Below, in pieces: positions 42,653 through 49,721 of a stretch of DNA of 64,000 nucleotides (position 1 is the stretch's first letter; every line of letters starts with the position of its first letter). The translations under genes were made by a program, and so were the position numbers. The notes under the pieces are model-generated. The model did not search any database. It worked only from the letters and a program-made list of their open reading frames with translations, and was not told where the DNA came from. Source of the stretch: Gemmatimonadota bacterium (GTDB lineage: Bacteria; Latescibacterota; UBA2968); assembly GCA_026705765.1 (NCBI GenBank), contig JAPPAB010000129.1, forward strand, positions 1 through 64,000, in the 5' to 3' direction.

Positions 42653-43414
42653 ATGGGCGATATTTTAAAATTTTTGCGCGTGCTCATTGGGATGGGGTTG
42701 ATAGCTAATTGTGGCGATGATTATCCCGTTCAGCCAGAATCAGAGGGCGAGTTGGTTGAGGAGATGGTCGAAATTCCAGCGGGCGAATTTGTGATGGGTA
42801 CCAATGAATTTGGGCGGGATGAAGGTCCCGAGCATGTGGTGTTTTTAGATGCTTTCCGGATTGATCGCTTTGAGGTGGTGAACGCGGATTACAGATTATT
42901 CGTTGCGACTACAGGACGCGATCCTTCAGCGTGTGCCGATTCTGTGGGGTTTAATGCCGCGCGGCAACCGGTGGTTGGTGTGACCTGGTTTGATGCACAG
43001 GATTTTTGCGCGTGGGCAGGCAAGCGGTTGTGTTCCGAGGCGGAGTGGGAAAAGGCCGCGGGTGGCGATGGGCGTATTTATCCCTGGGGCAATGAGGATC
43101 CCGATCCGACGCGATTGAATTTTAATGGGCATGTGGGCAAGCCCTCGACTGTGGGTAGTTTTCCCAATGGTATGAGTCCTTTTGAGGTGGCGGATTTGTC
43201 GGGTAATGTGTGGGAGTGGGTGGCGGATTGGCATCGCGTGGATTATTATCGCAATAGCCCGCGGGAAAATCCCCAGGGACCAGAGAGCGGGAGCTTGCGC
43301 GTGATGCGCGGCGGCAGTTGGGTAAATGGCGCACCAGCCGTGCGGGTTCAGGAGCGCGGACGGCTCAATCCCAGATGGCAGGGGAAGGATATCGGGTTCC
43401 GCTGTTGCCGGTAG
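42653..43414 (+). CDS. SUMF1/FGE-fold lipoprotein
   Basis: A 253-residue protein with a lipoprotein-like N-terminus (VLIGMGLIANC, Cys20), an acidic spacer and a SUMF1 domain: EIPAGEFVMGTNEFGRDEGP, GVTWFDAQDFCAWAGKRLCSEAEWEKAAGG, LSGNVWEWVADW, VMRGGSW. The region where genuine FGE has its two catalytic cysteines (after RGGSW) reads VNGAPAVRVQERGRLNP, without cysteine, so it should not mature sulfatases. It is likely a surface-exposed binding protein. A AGGAGG-type site precedes the start. Confidence 0.85.
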   Translation: MGDILKFLRVLIGMGLIANCGDDYPVQPESEGELVEEMVEIPAGEFVMGTNEFGRDEGPEHVVFLDAFRIDRFEVVNADYRLFVATTGRDPSACADSVGFNAARQPVVGVTWFDAQDFCAWAGKRLCSEAEWEKAAGGDGRIYPWGNEDPDPTRLNFNGHVGKPSTVGSFPNGMSPFEVADLSGNVWEWVADWHRVDYYRNSPRENPQGPESGSLRVMRGGSWVNGAPAVRVQERGRLNPRWQGKDIGFRCCR

Positions 43415-43438
43415 CAGTTTAAAGATGATCGTCAGAGG

Positions 43439-43816
43439 TCAAGGACGAAAGATTTTTAGATTGAGTTCGTTGATTTGGCGATAGTGTTTTCTGTTGGCTG
43501 TACAAAGGGTTACATGATGTTCAATAGCTGTTGCTGCAATTAAGGCATCTGCCAGATACAGTGCTGTATTAAGGGTATATTCTTCCATATATACAGATGC
43601 TCTATGTCCGATATTTTCAGTGAGAGGTAGAGTCTGAAAGGCGTGATCAGTGAGAAAACCCTTGATTTTTTTTAATTCCTGCCGATTTCTCGCTCCTTGG
43701 ATAAATTCCATATACGTAACAATTGATATTTGGCGATCATTGATACTTTCAACGAGTTTTGCAGCCCCTTCATGACCTCTGAAGACCCATATCACAACAT
43801 CGGTATCAAAAATCAT
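43439..43816 (-). CDS. vapC: VapC-type PIN-domain ribonuclease toxin
   Basis: A 125-residue PIN domain with the acidic site: Asp4 (MIFDTDVVIW), Glu in TYMEFIQGARN, Asp in LYLADALIAATAIEH, and CTANRKHY near the end. VapC toxins are Mg-dependent RNases that cleave tRNA or rRNA when freed. It overlaps the upstream antitoxin gene by 11 nt, typical of a coupled module. Confidence 0.9.
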   Translation of the reverse strand: MIFDTDVVIWVFRGHEGAAKLVESINDRQISIVTYMEFIQGARNRQELKKIKGFLTDHAFQTLPLTENIGHRASVYMEEYTLNTALYLADALIAATAIEHHVTLCTANRKHYRQINELNLKIFRP

Positions 43817-44051
43817 TCAAGCGGCCTTTTCTCATATTGCGGACGTAAGCATCAACGTCTGCCGTATCTTTTCTGTCTCGCCACATCCCAAAAGCTTCAT
43901 GGTCTTTTACAGATTTGTTTATTTGCTTTCGGGTGGGAGACAGGATGGCTTTTTCTTTGCCTCGATAAAAAATGGTGACCGTTTCGTTGCGGTCAAGTGC
44001 GAGCAAAACATCTTTCATGCGTCGTCTTAAGTCGAGAATAGATGCTTTCAT
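43806..44051 (-). CDS. Phd/YefM-like antitoxin of the VapC toxin
   Basis: An 81-residue protein starting MKASILDLRRRMKDVLLALDRNETVTIFYRGKEKA-like, the prevent-host-death fold (N-terminal DNA-binding alpha/beta part), with a C-terminal tail (VDAYVRNMRKGRLNDF) that would wrap the toxin. GGAGG precedes the ATG. It probably represses the operon through the palindrome at 44061-44091. Confidence 0.83.
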   Translation of the reverse strand: MKASILDLRRRMKDVLLALDRNETVTIFYRGKEKAILSPTRKQINKSVKDHEAFGMWRDRKDTADVDAYVRNMRKGRLNDF

Positions 44052-44060
44052 AATTCCTCC

Positions 44061-44104
44061 TTAAAGTGTACATATAATGTGTGCACTTTAAGATAAAATG
44101 TCAA
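44061..44104 (-). promoter_or_regulatory. Promoter and 31-bp palindromic operator of the toxin-antitoxin operon
   Basis: TTAAAGTGTACA (44061-44072) and TGTGCACTTTAA (44080-44091) form an inverted repeat with 11 of 12 bases matched. On the minus strand a perfect -35 TTGACA lies at 44104-44099 and a CATTAT -10-like sequence about 19 bp further on, inside the palindrome. Antitoxin binding here would shut off its own promoter. Confidence 0.65.
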
Positions 44105-44167
44105 ATAGTTTCCATTCTTTCGTTGAGAGATCGGGGTTGAGATATCCGATGCGGCTGTGTGTTACAT

Positions 44168-44376
44168 ATGATGAAAACAGAATACGACTTTTCTAAATCC
44201 ATCAAAAATCCCTATGCAAAACATCTTACAAAGCAGGTCACGCTTCGTTTGGGGACGGATGTGATTGCGTATTTTAAGGATTTGGCGGACGAAACAGGTA
44301 TTCCATACCAGAGTTTGATCAATCTGTATCTCCGGGATTGCGTCCAGACTAAAAAAAGCTCAAGTGGGTGTCATGA
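44168..44376 (+). CDS. BrnA/CopG-like antitoxin, frame broken at an A7 run
   Basis: The first 60 codons give a typical small antitoxin (KTEYDFSKSIKNPYAKHL, QVTLRLGTDVIAYFKDLA, GIPYQSLINLYLRDC; ribbon-helix-helix). After a run of seven A residues (44351-44357) the zero frame wanders on without homology to 44521. A one-base slip there gives KKLKWVS and a stop at 44374-44376, the expected C-terminus. So this is a recent one-base deletion, a base-call error, or slippage on the A run. No BrnT or other toxin is adjacent. Confidence 0.6.
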
Positions 44377-44406
44377 TCAGAACGGACAGTCTCACTTTAA
44401 TACACA

Positions 44407-44437
44407 AAGGGCGTGCAATTCGATTTCGCACGCCCTT
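44407..44437. terminator. Terminator hairpin between convergent genes
   Basis: AAGGGCGTGC (44407-44416) pairs perfectly with GCACGCCCTT (44428-44437). T-rich flanks are short. It can serve the minus-strand genes ending at 44461 and the antitoxin on the plus strand. Confidence 0.65.
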
Positions 44438-44460
44438 ATTCTGTACCATGTGTTTATGAG

Positions 44461-44685
44461 CTATACCTGCTGCACAGCCGCCAACATCTCACCAACAGCA
44501 TCGGGCAGGTCAACGCGATGAAAGCGGTGGTCGCCAAAAGCGTAATTTTCACCCCTTTCATCAATGATGCGAATATAGCCATGAGCGGCTGCTTCTTCAT
44601 CGGGGATGATGCGATAAACCTTACCCACTTCAAGAGAGGTCTCGTATCCTTCGTTATTGATGCAAAGGGCAAATTGTTGTGTCAT
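44461..44685 (-). CDS. Small hypothetical protein (74 aa)
   Basis: The protein reads MTQQFALCINNEGYETSLEVG, then KVYRIIPDEEAAAHGYIRIIDERGENYAF, ending LPDAVGEMLAAVQQV. It looks like a small SH3-like or beta-barrel domain of the kind frequently annotated as hypothetical beside toxin-antitoxin genes; I cannot name a family with certainty. Its first seven residues and upstream bases are identical to those of the lipoprotein gene starting at 49714. Confidence 0.65.
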   Translation of the reverse strand: MTQQFALCINNEGYETSLEVGKVYRIIPDEEAAAHGYIRIIDERGENYAFGDHRFHRVDLPDAVGEMLAAVQQV

Positions 44686-44709
44686 GTTCTCTTTTTTTTG
44701 CCGATTACT

Positions 44710-44970
44710 TTAGGCCTGGCAAAGGTCCGTGAAGTGCTCTACGGGAATCTGAACTTCCTTGCTCGCTTTCTGTCCATGGACATGAAGTTCATTGAATCGT
44801 TTTTCAATATCCCGCAATACCTGACCTTCAAAATATTGCTCGCCGCAATACACACACTGGAGACAGGGCACATCATCCACGATAAGGAATTTGCCATCGT
44901 ACCGGTAAATATATTGCGTTTGGCAAGACCGGAGTTCTTTATGACCACAAAAAGCACATCCTGTTTTCAT
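44710..44970 (-). CDS. YgiT/MqsA-type zinc-finger protein
   Basis: An 86-residue protein with two CxxC pairs (CAFCG at residues 5-8 and CVYCGEQYF at ~39-47), as in the zinc-binding half of MqsA/YgiT antitoxins. It lacks the C-terminal helix-turn-helix of full MqsA. It overlaps the DUF4258 gene by 4 nt (ATGA). The combination DUF4258 + YgiT zinc finger is a common two-gene module thought to be toxin-antitoxin-like. Confidence 0.82.
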   Translation of the reverse strand: MKTGCAFCGHKELRSCQTQYIYRYDGKFLIVDDVPCLQCVYCGEQYFEGQVLRDIEKRFNELHVHGQKASKEVQIPVEHFTDLCQA

Positions 44971-45278
44971 TCTGAACCTCGTTCATAAGGGGTTGTGAAT
45001 TTTGGTGGCGTTGGAATATAGACGGTAATAATGACCACGCGGTTCGCAATTTCGCCACACACAATATGCAGAGGTTTGCCATGTGTCGTAAAACCGGCTA
45101 TCAGGCAACTTTCCCCTCTGCCCGTGTCTTCGTACTGCTCAAGAATTCGTCCCGTCAGCAGAGCTTCTTCTACTTCAGCAATGGTCAAGTTGTCATTTTG
45201 CCTTTCCTGATCGCCATGTCTCGAAAAGTAGTACTCGCCAACTTTGATTTTGCTTTTTATCCAGACTATATCAAACAT
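44967..45278 (-). CDS. DUF4258 protein, probable toxin partner
   Basis: A 103-residue protein with the DUF4258 pattern: YYFSRHGDQERQNDNLTIAEVEEAL, GRILEQYEDTGRGESCLIAG, PLHIVCGEIANRVVIITVY. The family resembles RelE/BrnT-like small RNases. Its stop overlaps the zinc-finger gene start by 4 nt. Activity is an inference from family layout and neighbour. Confidence 0.8.
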   Translation of the reverse strand: MFDIVWIKSKIKVGEYYFSRHGDQERQNDNLTIAEVEEALLTGRILEQYEDTGRGESCLIAGFTTHGKPLHIVCGEIANRVVIITVYIPTPPKFTTPYERGSE

Positions 45279-45320
45279 TTTTATTTTGTTTCAACCCCGT
45301 TCCCGTTGTAGAGGGCGCGC

Positions 45321-45470
45321 TCAAAATATATAGTATATGCTGGTATCGGTCAAAATTTCAATCCACACCCCAATGAAGGGGATGACCTTTTGTACACCCA
45401 GTTCCTTCGCGTCCTCTGCTAAATCCGCGATTCTGACAATTTCCACTACAGCAACCTCTGTCACCATCAT
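45321..45470 (-). CDS. Uncertain 49-residue frame
   Basis: An open frame, MMVTEVAVVEIVRIADLAED..., ending TDTSIYYIF, with protein-like composition but no ribosome site and no recognised family. It may be a remnant of a small toxin-antitoxin gene. The surrounding gap (45279-45511) holds nothing else visible. Confidence 0.25.
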   Translation of the reverse strand: MMVTEVAVVEIVRIADLAEDAKELGVQKVIPFIGVWIEILTDTSIYYIF

Positions 45471-45511
45471 TCCGTATAGCACTATAGATCAACCAGTCTT
45501 TCTTTTTTTAC

Positions 45512-46552
45512 TCATGTTCCTTTCTCTTCTGATATTGGTACCATCTTCAGTTTTCTTTTAGCAAAAAATTCAATGAGATCATTAGTGTAATTCTCAATCG
45601 GTTCTACTTCTACTATGTTAAGCAACTCTCGTCCCACTTGGGATAAAGCGACCCCATGTAGTTTTAGTGCTTGTCCATCTTTTCGTTCTTCCTCGGGTAA
45701 CAAGCCCCAATAAGTATTTTGATGTGAAAATCCAAGTATGACGACATTGTTCTTGTAGGCAATGGATGACCGATAGTCACGCCAGGAATTGTAGTCAGCA
45801 ATGATCAACCCATACTCATGTAAAATATTGAGTTCATCAAAGCCTAATCCGTATTTCTGAAGTGCATTGTTTCCGGCATTTCCAGATAGAGATACCACGC
45901 GAGCGTCAAATATTTGGTTCGTACCCGGGATTCCCATTACAATGCACATTGAGCAAAGTCTCTTGAACAAGTTGGCGGTTGCTTTATCTATTTCACCCAT
46001 AATCTTCACAGCTTTAATCGAAAAGGACGAAGGGCGGCGAATCTCTCCTGCGAGAATCTTTCCAAATAGTAGCTGCATATCTTCGGTGCTTCGCTGACAG
46101 GCTTCCTTCTCAAAATGATTAAGCCAATCGTCGTCTATTTGTCCGATCTCTTCACCTATCTGAGCGTTGTCAGTGTCTTTAAGCTGGCGTGCGGCTTCCT
46201 CGCTGATTTGGTCGAGATTTACCTGTTCTCGGATGATTTTTTGTCCATATTTTTGAAAAGCAACTCGCGCATATTCTTTATCCTCTTCCATTTGGTTGGC
46301 TATTTGTGTTGCAGTCGTTTCAATAAGTTTTACTCGTGCTTCAGCGAGGGCTTTTTTTTCAGCAGCGATGCCTTCCCAAGAAGCAATAGGTATCTCTATA
46401 GCTGCTGAACAGAGACGACCAAAGGCTTTTAATGCATTCTGCCTAACTGGCTTAGGAATAGGTACTCCTGCAATTGATTCAATGGCTGTATTAATACCAA
46501 GTTCAGCAGCGTCAATTCCCGCATCTTCAGCAGGTAGTTCTTTTTTCGACAT
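45512..46552 (-). CDS. DUF2806-family protein
   Basis: A 346-residue protein with an Ala/Glu-rich helical region (residues ~55-150) and the DUF2806 core LLFGKILAGEIRRPSSFSIKAVKIMGEID, followed by a C-terminal domain with ILHEYGLIIADYNSW. Function unknown. The upstream site is AAGGA. It follows the FRG-TPR gene on the same strand with an 82-nt gap. The pairing inside an accessory island with restriction and toxin genes nearby suggests a defence role, which is an inference. Confidence 0.72.
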   Translation of the reverse strand: MSKKELPAEDAGIDAAELGINTAIESIAGVPIPKPVRQNALKAFGRLCSAAIEIPIASWEGIAAEKKALAEARVKLIETTATQIANQMEEDKEYARVAFQKYGQKIIREQVNLDQISEEAARQLKDTDNAQIGEEIGQIDDDWLNHFEKEACQRSTEDMQLLFGKILAGEIRRPSSFSIKAVKIMGEIDKATANLFKRLCSMCIVMGIPGTNQIFDARVVSLSGNAGNNALQKYGLGFDELNILHEYGLIIADYNSWRDYRSSIAYKNNVVILGFSHQNTYWGLLPEEERKDGQALKLHGVALSQVGRELLNIVEVEPIENYTNDLIEFFAKRKLKMVPISEEKGT

Positions 46553-46634
46553 GTTCAGAAATCCTTTCAGGCTCGTTGGCTCATCAACCGCCCTACACTC
46601 GTTGATCTATCTCCCTTCCTGTCGCTGGTATCCG

Positions 46635-47636
46635 TCACTCTTGCGTTAGCATCGCCGCGATGTCCTCCGGCAATTTCACATCATATTTTTGCTCAAATTC
46701 CGCAACATTTTTGAAAGTATCACAAAATTCTTTGATAATATCGGCACCCTTGTTCTTGGCAACAATCAGGTCTGATCTGGCTTCTTGCCATTTTTGCAAA
46801 CGCAGCCAATATATACCACGACTGAGATAGGCTTCGGCAAGCTCTGGGTTTAGTTCTATGGCCTTGTTATAGTCCTTGATAGCACGTTCAACTTCATCAT
46901 TTTCGCTGTAAGCAACGCCGCGATTGTTATAGGCATTGACTATTTTCGGATTGAGTTCAATAGCCTTGCTGTAATGTTCGATGGCTTTTGCGTAGTCCTC
47001 TTCTTGGTACGTAAGCCCCGTGAAAAACTCCGCATAGGCACTGTGGTGGACATTCTGATATCTAATAAATCCGTGGAGATCATTGTAAATGGTTTCAGCA
47101 GTTATGTCCTGGCAATTACGTAGGTATTCCAGGAGAGGTTGCTTCAAATTATTCGGTATGAGGACAGTCTCATCCGGCTCAATAAAACCCTTGGATGGTC
47201 GAACAAATATACTCTTTTGGGCAATGATGCGATTGACTGGACTCTGTGGTTCGACGATATGGGAGTTTGTTTTTCGAAGCAGGATGATTCGCCCGTCTTT
47301 GTCTGGACTGCTGTCACAGGCAAAGAAAAGAGCGATATTGTAATTGGTAGTAAAATCTATGAGATTAGTATTGTAGCCGTAATGCTGGAGTTCGGTCAGT
47401 ATTTCAAAGTCGTCAGTTTGGGAAGTATAGCTTTTGGCAGCTTCCAGAATTTCCTCTTGGACAGCCTCAATGCCAAAATTCTCGGCCTCAATGTCCGAGT
47501 ATTCGCGGTAGAGACCTGAAGACACTTTTTCGTAGCATTCAGGTTCTCCACGGTAGAGATAGTCGCCGTTGGCAGATAGTTTCACTATCTCCTGGATTTT
47601 TTCCAAAACGCTGTTTAACTGGTCATTTTCGTTCAT
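46635..47636 (-). CDS. FRG-domain protein with C-terminal TPR repeats
   Basis: A 333-residue protein. The N-terminal FRG domain shows YLYRGEPECYEKVSSGLYRE, ILTELQHYGYNTNLIDFTTNYNIALFFAC and IFVRPSKGF. FRG domains have an ADP-ribosyltransferase-like fold and are frequent in phage-defence loci. Three TPR units follow (AKAIEHYSKAIELNP, AIKDYNKAIELNP, the LRLQKWQEARSDL repeat), then a short acidic tail. The ATG at 47636 has CAGGATAGG upstream. An effector with TPR sensing or binding is plausible; no biochemical role is known to me. Confidence 0.8.
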   Translation of the reverse strand: MNENDQLNSVLEKIQEIVKLSANGDYLYRGEPECYEKVSSGLYREYSDIEAENFGIEAVQEEILEAAKSYTSQTDDFEILTELQHYGYNTNLIDFTTNYNIALFFACDSSPDKDGRIILLRKTNSHIVEPQSPVNRIIAQKSIFVRPSKGFIEPDETVLIPNNLKQPLLEYLRNCQDITAETIYNDLHGFIRYQNVHHSAYAEFFTGLTYQEEDYAKAIEHYSKAIELNPKIVNAYNNRGVAYSENDEVERAIKDYNKAIELNPELAEAYLSRGIYWLRLQKWQEARSDLIVAKNKGADIIKEFCDTFKNVAEFEQKYDVKLPEDIAAMLTQE

Positions 47637-47663
47637 TTGCCTATCCTGGTCTAAAATCATCAT

Positions 47664-48039
47664 CTTTCAGACAGCAGAACTTCTGTTGGAGCTGTACAAT
47701 TGCGACCACGGTTCATCTGTGGTCCGGATGGCTTCCCCATAGCAATCTCTACTGCCGTTAGTCCGTGACATAATATACTCAGATTTGAAAAAAGTAGTCT
47801 TGCCTTTTTCAAATCCCGTCTTATTTTGGTTATGCTGTTGGTCACGCAAACTACTATGCATGATATGATCCGAATGCTGATGGACGGATTAGTTTTACAG
47901 ATTTTTTGATCTTTATTCTGGTTTTGGGCAGTAAAGAGAATCTCATATAAATGTAAAAGGGCTTGCGATTCTACCTTGCAAGCCCTTTTCTGTATTCTGA
48001 AGCTCTGTATGACCAGCACTCCCTGTTTTTTTTAGAATC
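47664..48039. other. Intergenic stretch without a confident gene; contains two hairpins
   Basis: Short frames exist but lack ribosome sites and family likeness. An A/T-rich inverted repeat (47782-47816, GATTTGAAAAA and complement) and the terminator at 47955-47989 are the only structures seen. Confidence 0.5.
47955..47989 (-). terminator. Terminator of the gene ending at 48040
   Basis: AAAAGGGCTTGC (47955-47966) pairs exactly with GCAAGCCCTTTT (47978-47989). On the minus strand the stem ends in a T run, 50 nt after the stop of the upstream gene. Its design resembles the hairpin at 44407. Confidence 0.75.
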
Positions 48040-48672
48040 TCATTTAATTGAGACTGCGAGATATCGAAACAATGGGTTTCTTTCCTCTCCGTAATCTTGC
48101 CAGCGCAGGTGATATGAACTCTTTAAGCAAAGCTCTTCTCTCCCTTTTTGTGTTTTTGGGCTGGTGTCTTTAGACCACCTCAACACCTTGCCCGCCGGTA
48201 CTGTTCGATCTTCATGGAAGCGAAAGTATGCATCTGTTGTATTGCGCGTTGGTTCTTGCCAATATAAATGATCGTTTGTTAGTAGAACTGCAAATCCTGC
48301 ATCGGCGTTTCCATCCCTCACTACTTGCTCGAGTCTCTGGATGTCTTTAAGGAAGTCGTACCGCTTCACATCTTGGGCACTTTGGTCACGAAGGGAAAAA
48401 TGCTCGCCGTTCCGTTCACATTCCAGCTTTCGAGTAGCGAACTTCAGTTCAATTGCAATTCCTTGAGACGGGATCCAGATATCCAGGTGCCAGTTTTTTT
48501 CTATTCGATAGGGCCACTCCAGACGAATCTCACAATCTGGCATTACCTCGTGAATCTGCCATGCGAGAGCATGCTGGAAATCTGCTTCTGAATGGAATAT
48601 CGGGCGGTGTTGGGATAGGTCCGCCATAAGGTTGTGAATATCAAGCATATCATTCTTTTTAGGAGTGTGCAT
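48040..48672 (-). CDS. Hypothetical protein with possible PD-(D/E)XK nuclease core
   Basis: A 210-residue protein. ADFQHALAWQIHEVMPDCEIRLEWPY, then HLDIWIPSQGIAIELKFATRKLE gives an Asp followed by Glu-x-Lys, the layout of a PD-(D/E)XK nuclease core. It also has RYDFLKDIQRLEQVV and FAVLLTNDHLYWQ, as in several restriction-like or defence-island proteins. No partner methyltransferase is adjacent. Start uncertain (ATG 48672 or 48648). Catalytic activity is inferred only from the motif. Confidence 0.65.
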   Translation of the reverse strand: MHTPKKNDMLDIHNLMADLSQHRPIFHSEADFQHALAWQIHEVMPDCEIRLEWPYRIEKNWHLDIWIPSQGIAIELKFATRKLECERNGEHFSLRDQSAQDVKRYDFLKDIQRLEQVVRDGNADAGFAVLLTNDHLYWQEPTRNTTDAYFRFHEDRTVPAGKVLRWSKDTSPKTQKGREELCLKSSYHLRWQDYGEERNPLFRYLAVSIK

Positions 48673-48970
48673 AAATGAAAAGAATAAGCCATCAGCATCT
48701 TTATCGACTCAAACCATTTCGCACAGCGCGTGAGTCCGTCTCGCAGCAGACATTTTTATGGCATCCCAACTGTGCAGGCCATTGTATGGCGTATTGCCAC
48801 AAGAACGGTTTGCGCTGTGCCAGCCCCTCGGCGTTTGAGAGCGGCATTTTTTGCTTACTTTTTTTTGCTGCTGAAAAAAAGTAAGTCGCCGAAGGCATGA
48901 AAAGAAAAATTTTAAAAAAGCTTTATAGGTCATTTCACCACAACAAATGAATATTGAGTGCCGCACAAAC
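48673..48970. other. Non-coding stretch with an A/T hairpin
   Basis: No supported gene. CTTACTTTTTTT (48854-48865) pairs with AAAAAAAGTAAG (48874-48885) around GCTGCTG, making a bidirectional terminator-like hairpin. Frames on both strands here run through this low-complexity sequence and are not credible. Confidence 0.5.
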
Positions 48971-49714
48971 CTAATCCACACTCCGGTCATTCGGCCCGAG
49001 AAGTGAAGCTCCCGAGTTGGGGGATTCCACTACTTTGAGTGTGTAGGCAATGCGGGCGTAGTAGAATGTGCTCAGTCCTTCAAAGCCAGAGTCGGTACCG
49101 ACGATCAACCAGATCCCGCCCTTGCTGTCAGTAGTGACATGCACTGGATTGTCGGCGTTGTCAAGAGACTTGAGCCGAAACTCTCTGCCGCTAACCTCGG
49201 GATGAGCGACGTTTCCTATAACGACCATTGACGCGCCGCCGTTGGACTGGTTTCCCTTGTCGATGTTCAGTCTGAGGTTTTCCCCTTCTGCTACAGGTTC
49301 AACGGTAGATGCGCCCGCTTTTACGTACACGCTCTCGCCGGGAGAGCCACCGATGCCAAAGGTGTTGGACGGAACGTTGGTCGCCAGGTCGAGGGAGGCG
49401 AATACCGCGTAGGTCGCATCTGCCTTAAGTCCGTCAATCCGCCTCTTGAAAAACATGAAGAGGTCATCGCTGCGATTGTGTCCCTGGATGTAGAGGCCAT
49501 TGCCTTCGAGACCTGGTGGCAGAGGGCGATAACCGGAGTCGAGTTCGTAGATTGATGGATCGAAGTTGGCGGGAAGATCGGCAAATCCGGCTGTCCAGCC
49601 TTCGGCATCGCTTTGAAAAGTGAAGCTGAACTCAGCCTCGGTTGCACCCTTCGTGGCGGTACAGGATGTAATCGTCAGGTAGGCGATAAGAATAAGAGCA
49701 AATTGTTGTGTCAT
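48971..49714 (-). CDS. Exported lipoprotein of unknown function
   Basis: A 247-residue protein with a lipoprotein signal (ALILIAYLTITSC, Cys18). The mature part is beta-rich: FTFQSDAEGWTAGFADLPAN, DLFMFFKRRIDGLKADATYAVFASLDLATN, IWLIVGTDSGFEGLSTFYYARIAYTL. It looks like a carbohydrate-binding-module-type jelly roll with a conserved EGW-GFADLP start. The ATG at 49714 is chosen because the signal starts there; AGAGAA lies upstream. It overlaps the end of the phosphodiesterase gene slightly but in the same direction. Confidence 0.75.
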   Translation of the reverse strand: MTQQFALILIAYLTITSCTATKGATEAEFSFTFQSDAEGWTAGFADLPANFDPSIYELDSGYRPLPPGLEGNGLYIQGHNRSDDLFMFFKRRIDGLKADATYAVFASLDLATNVPSNTFGIGGSPGESVYVKAGASTVEPVAEGENLRLNIDKGNQSNGGASMVVIGNVAHPEVSGREFRLKSLDNADNPVHVTTDSKGGIWLIVGTDSGFEGLSTFYYARIAYTLKVVESPNSGASLLGPNDRSVD

Positions 49715-49721
49715 GTTCTCT

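Noticed and set aside
47667-47861. Small minus-strand protein in the gap before the FRG gene
   Set aside because: No RBS, no recognised family, and it runs across an A/T hairpin.
48675-48990. Small proteins on either strand near 48.8 kb
   Set aside because: They traverse a terminator-like A/T hairpin and low-complexity sequence, with no family motifs.
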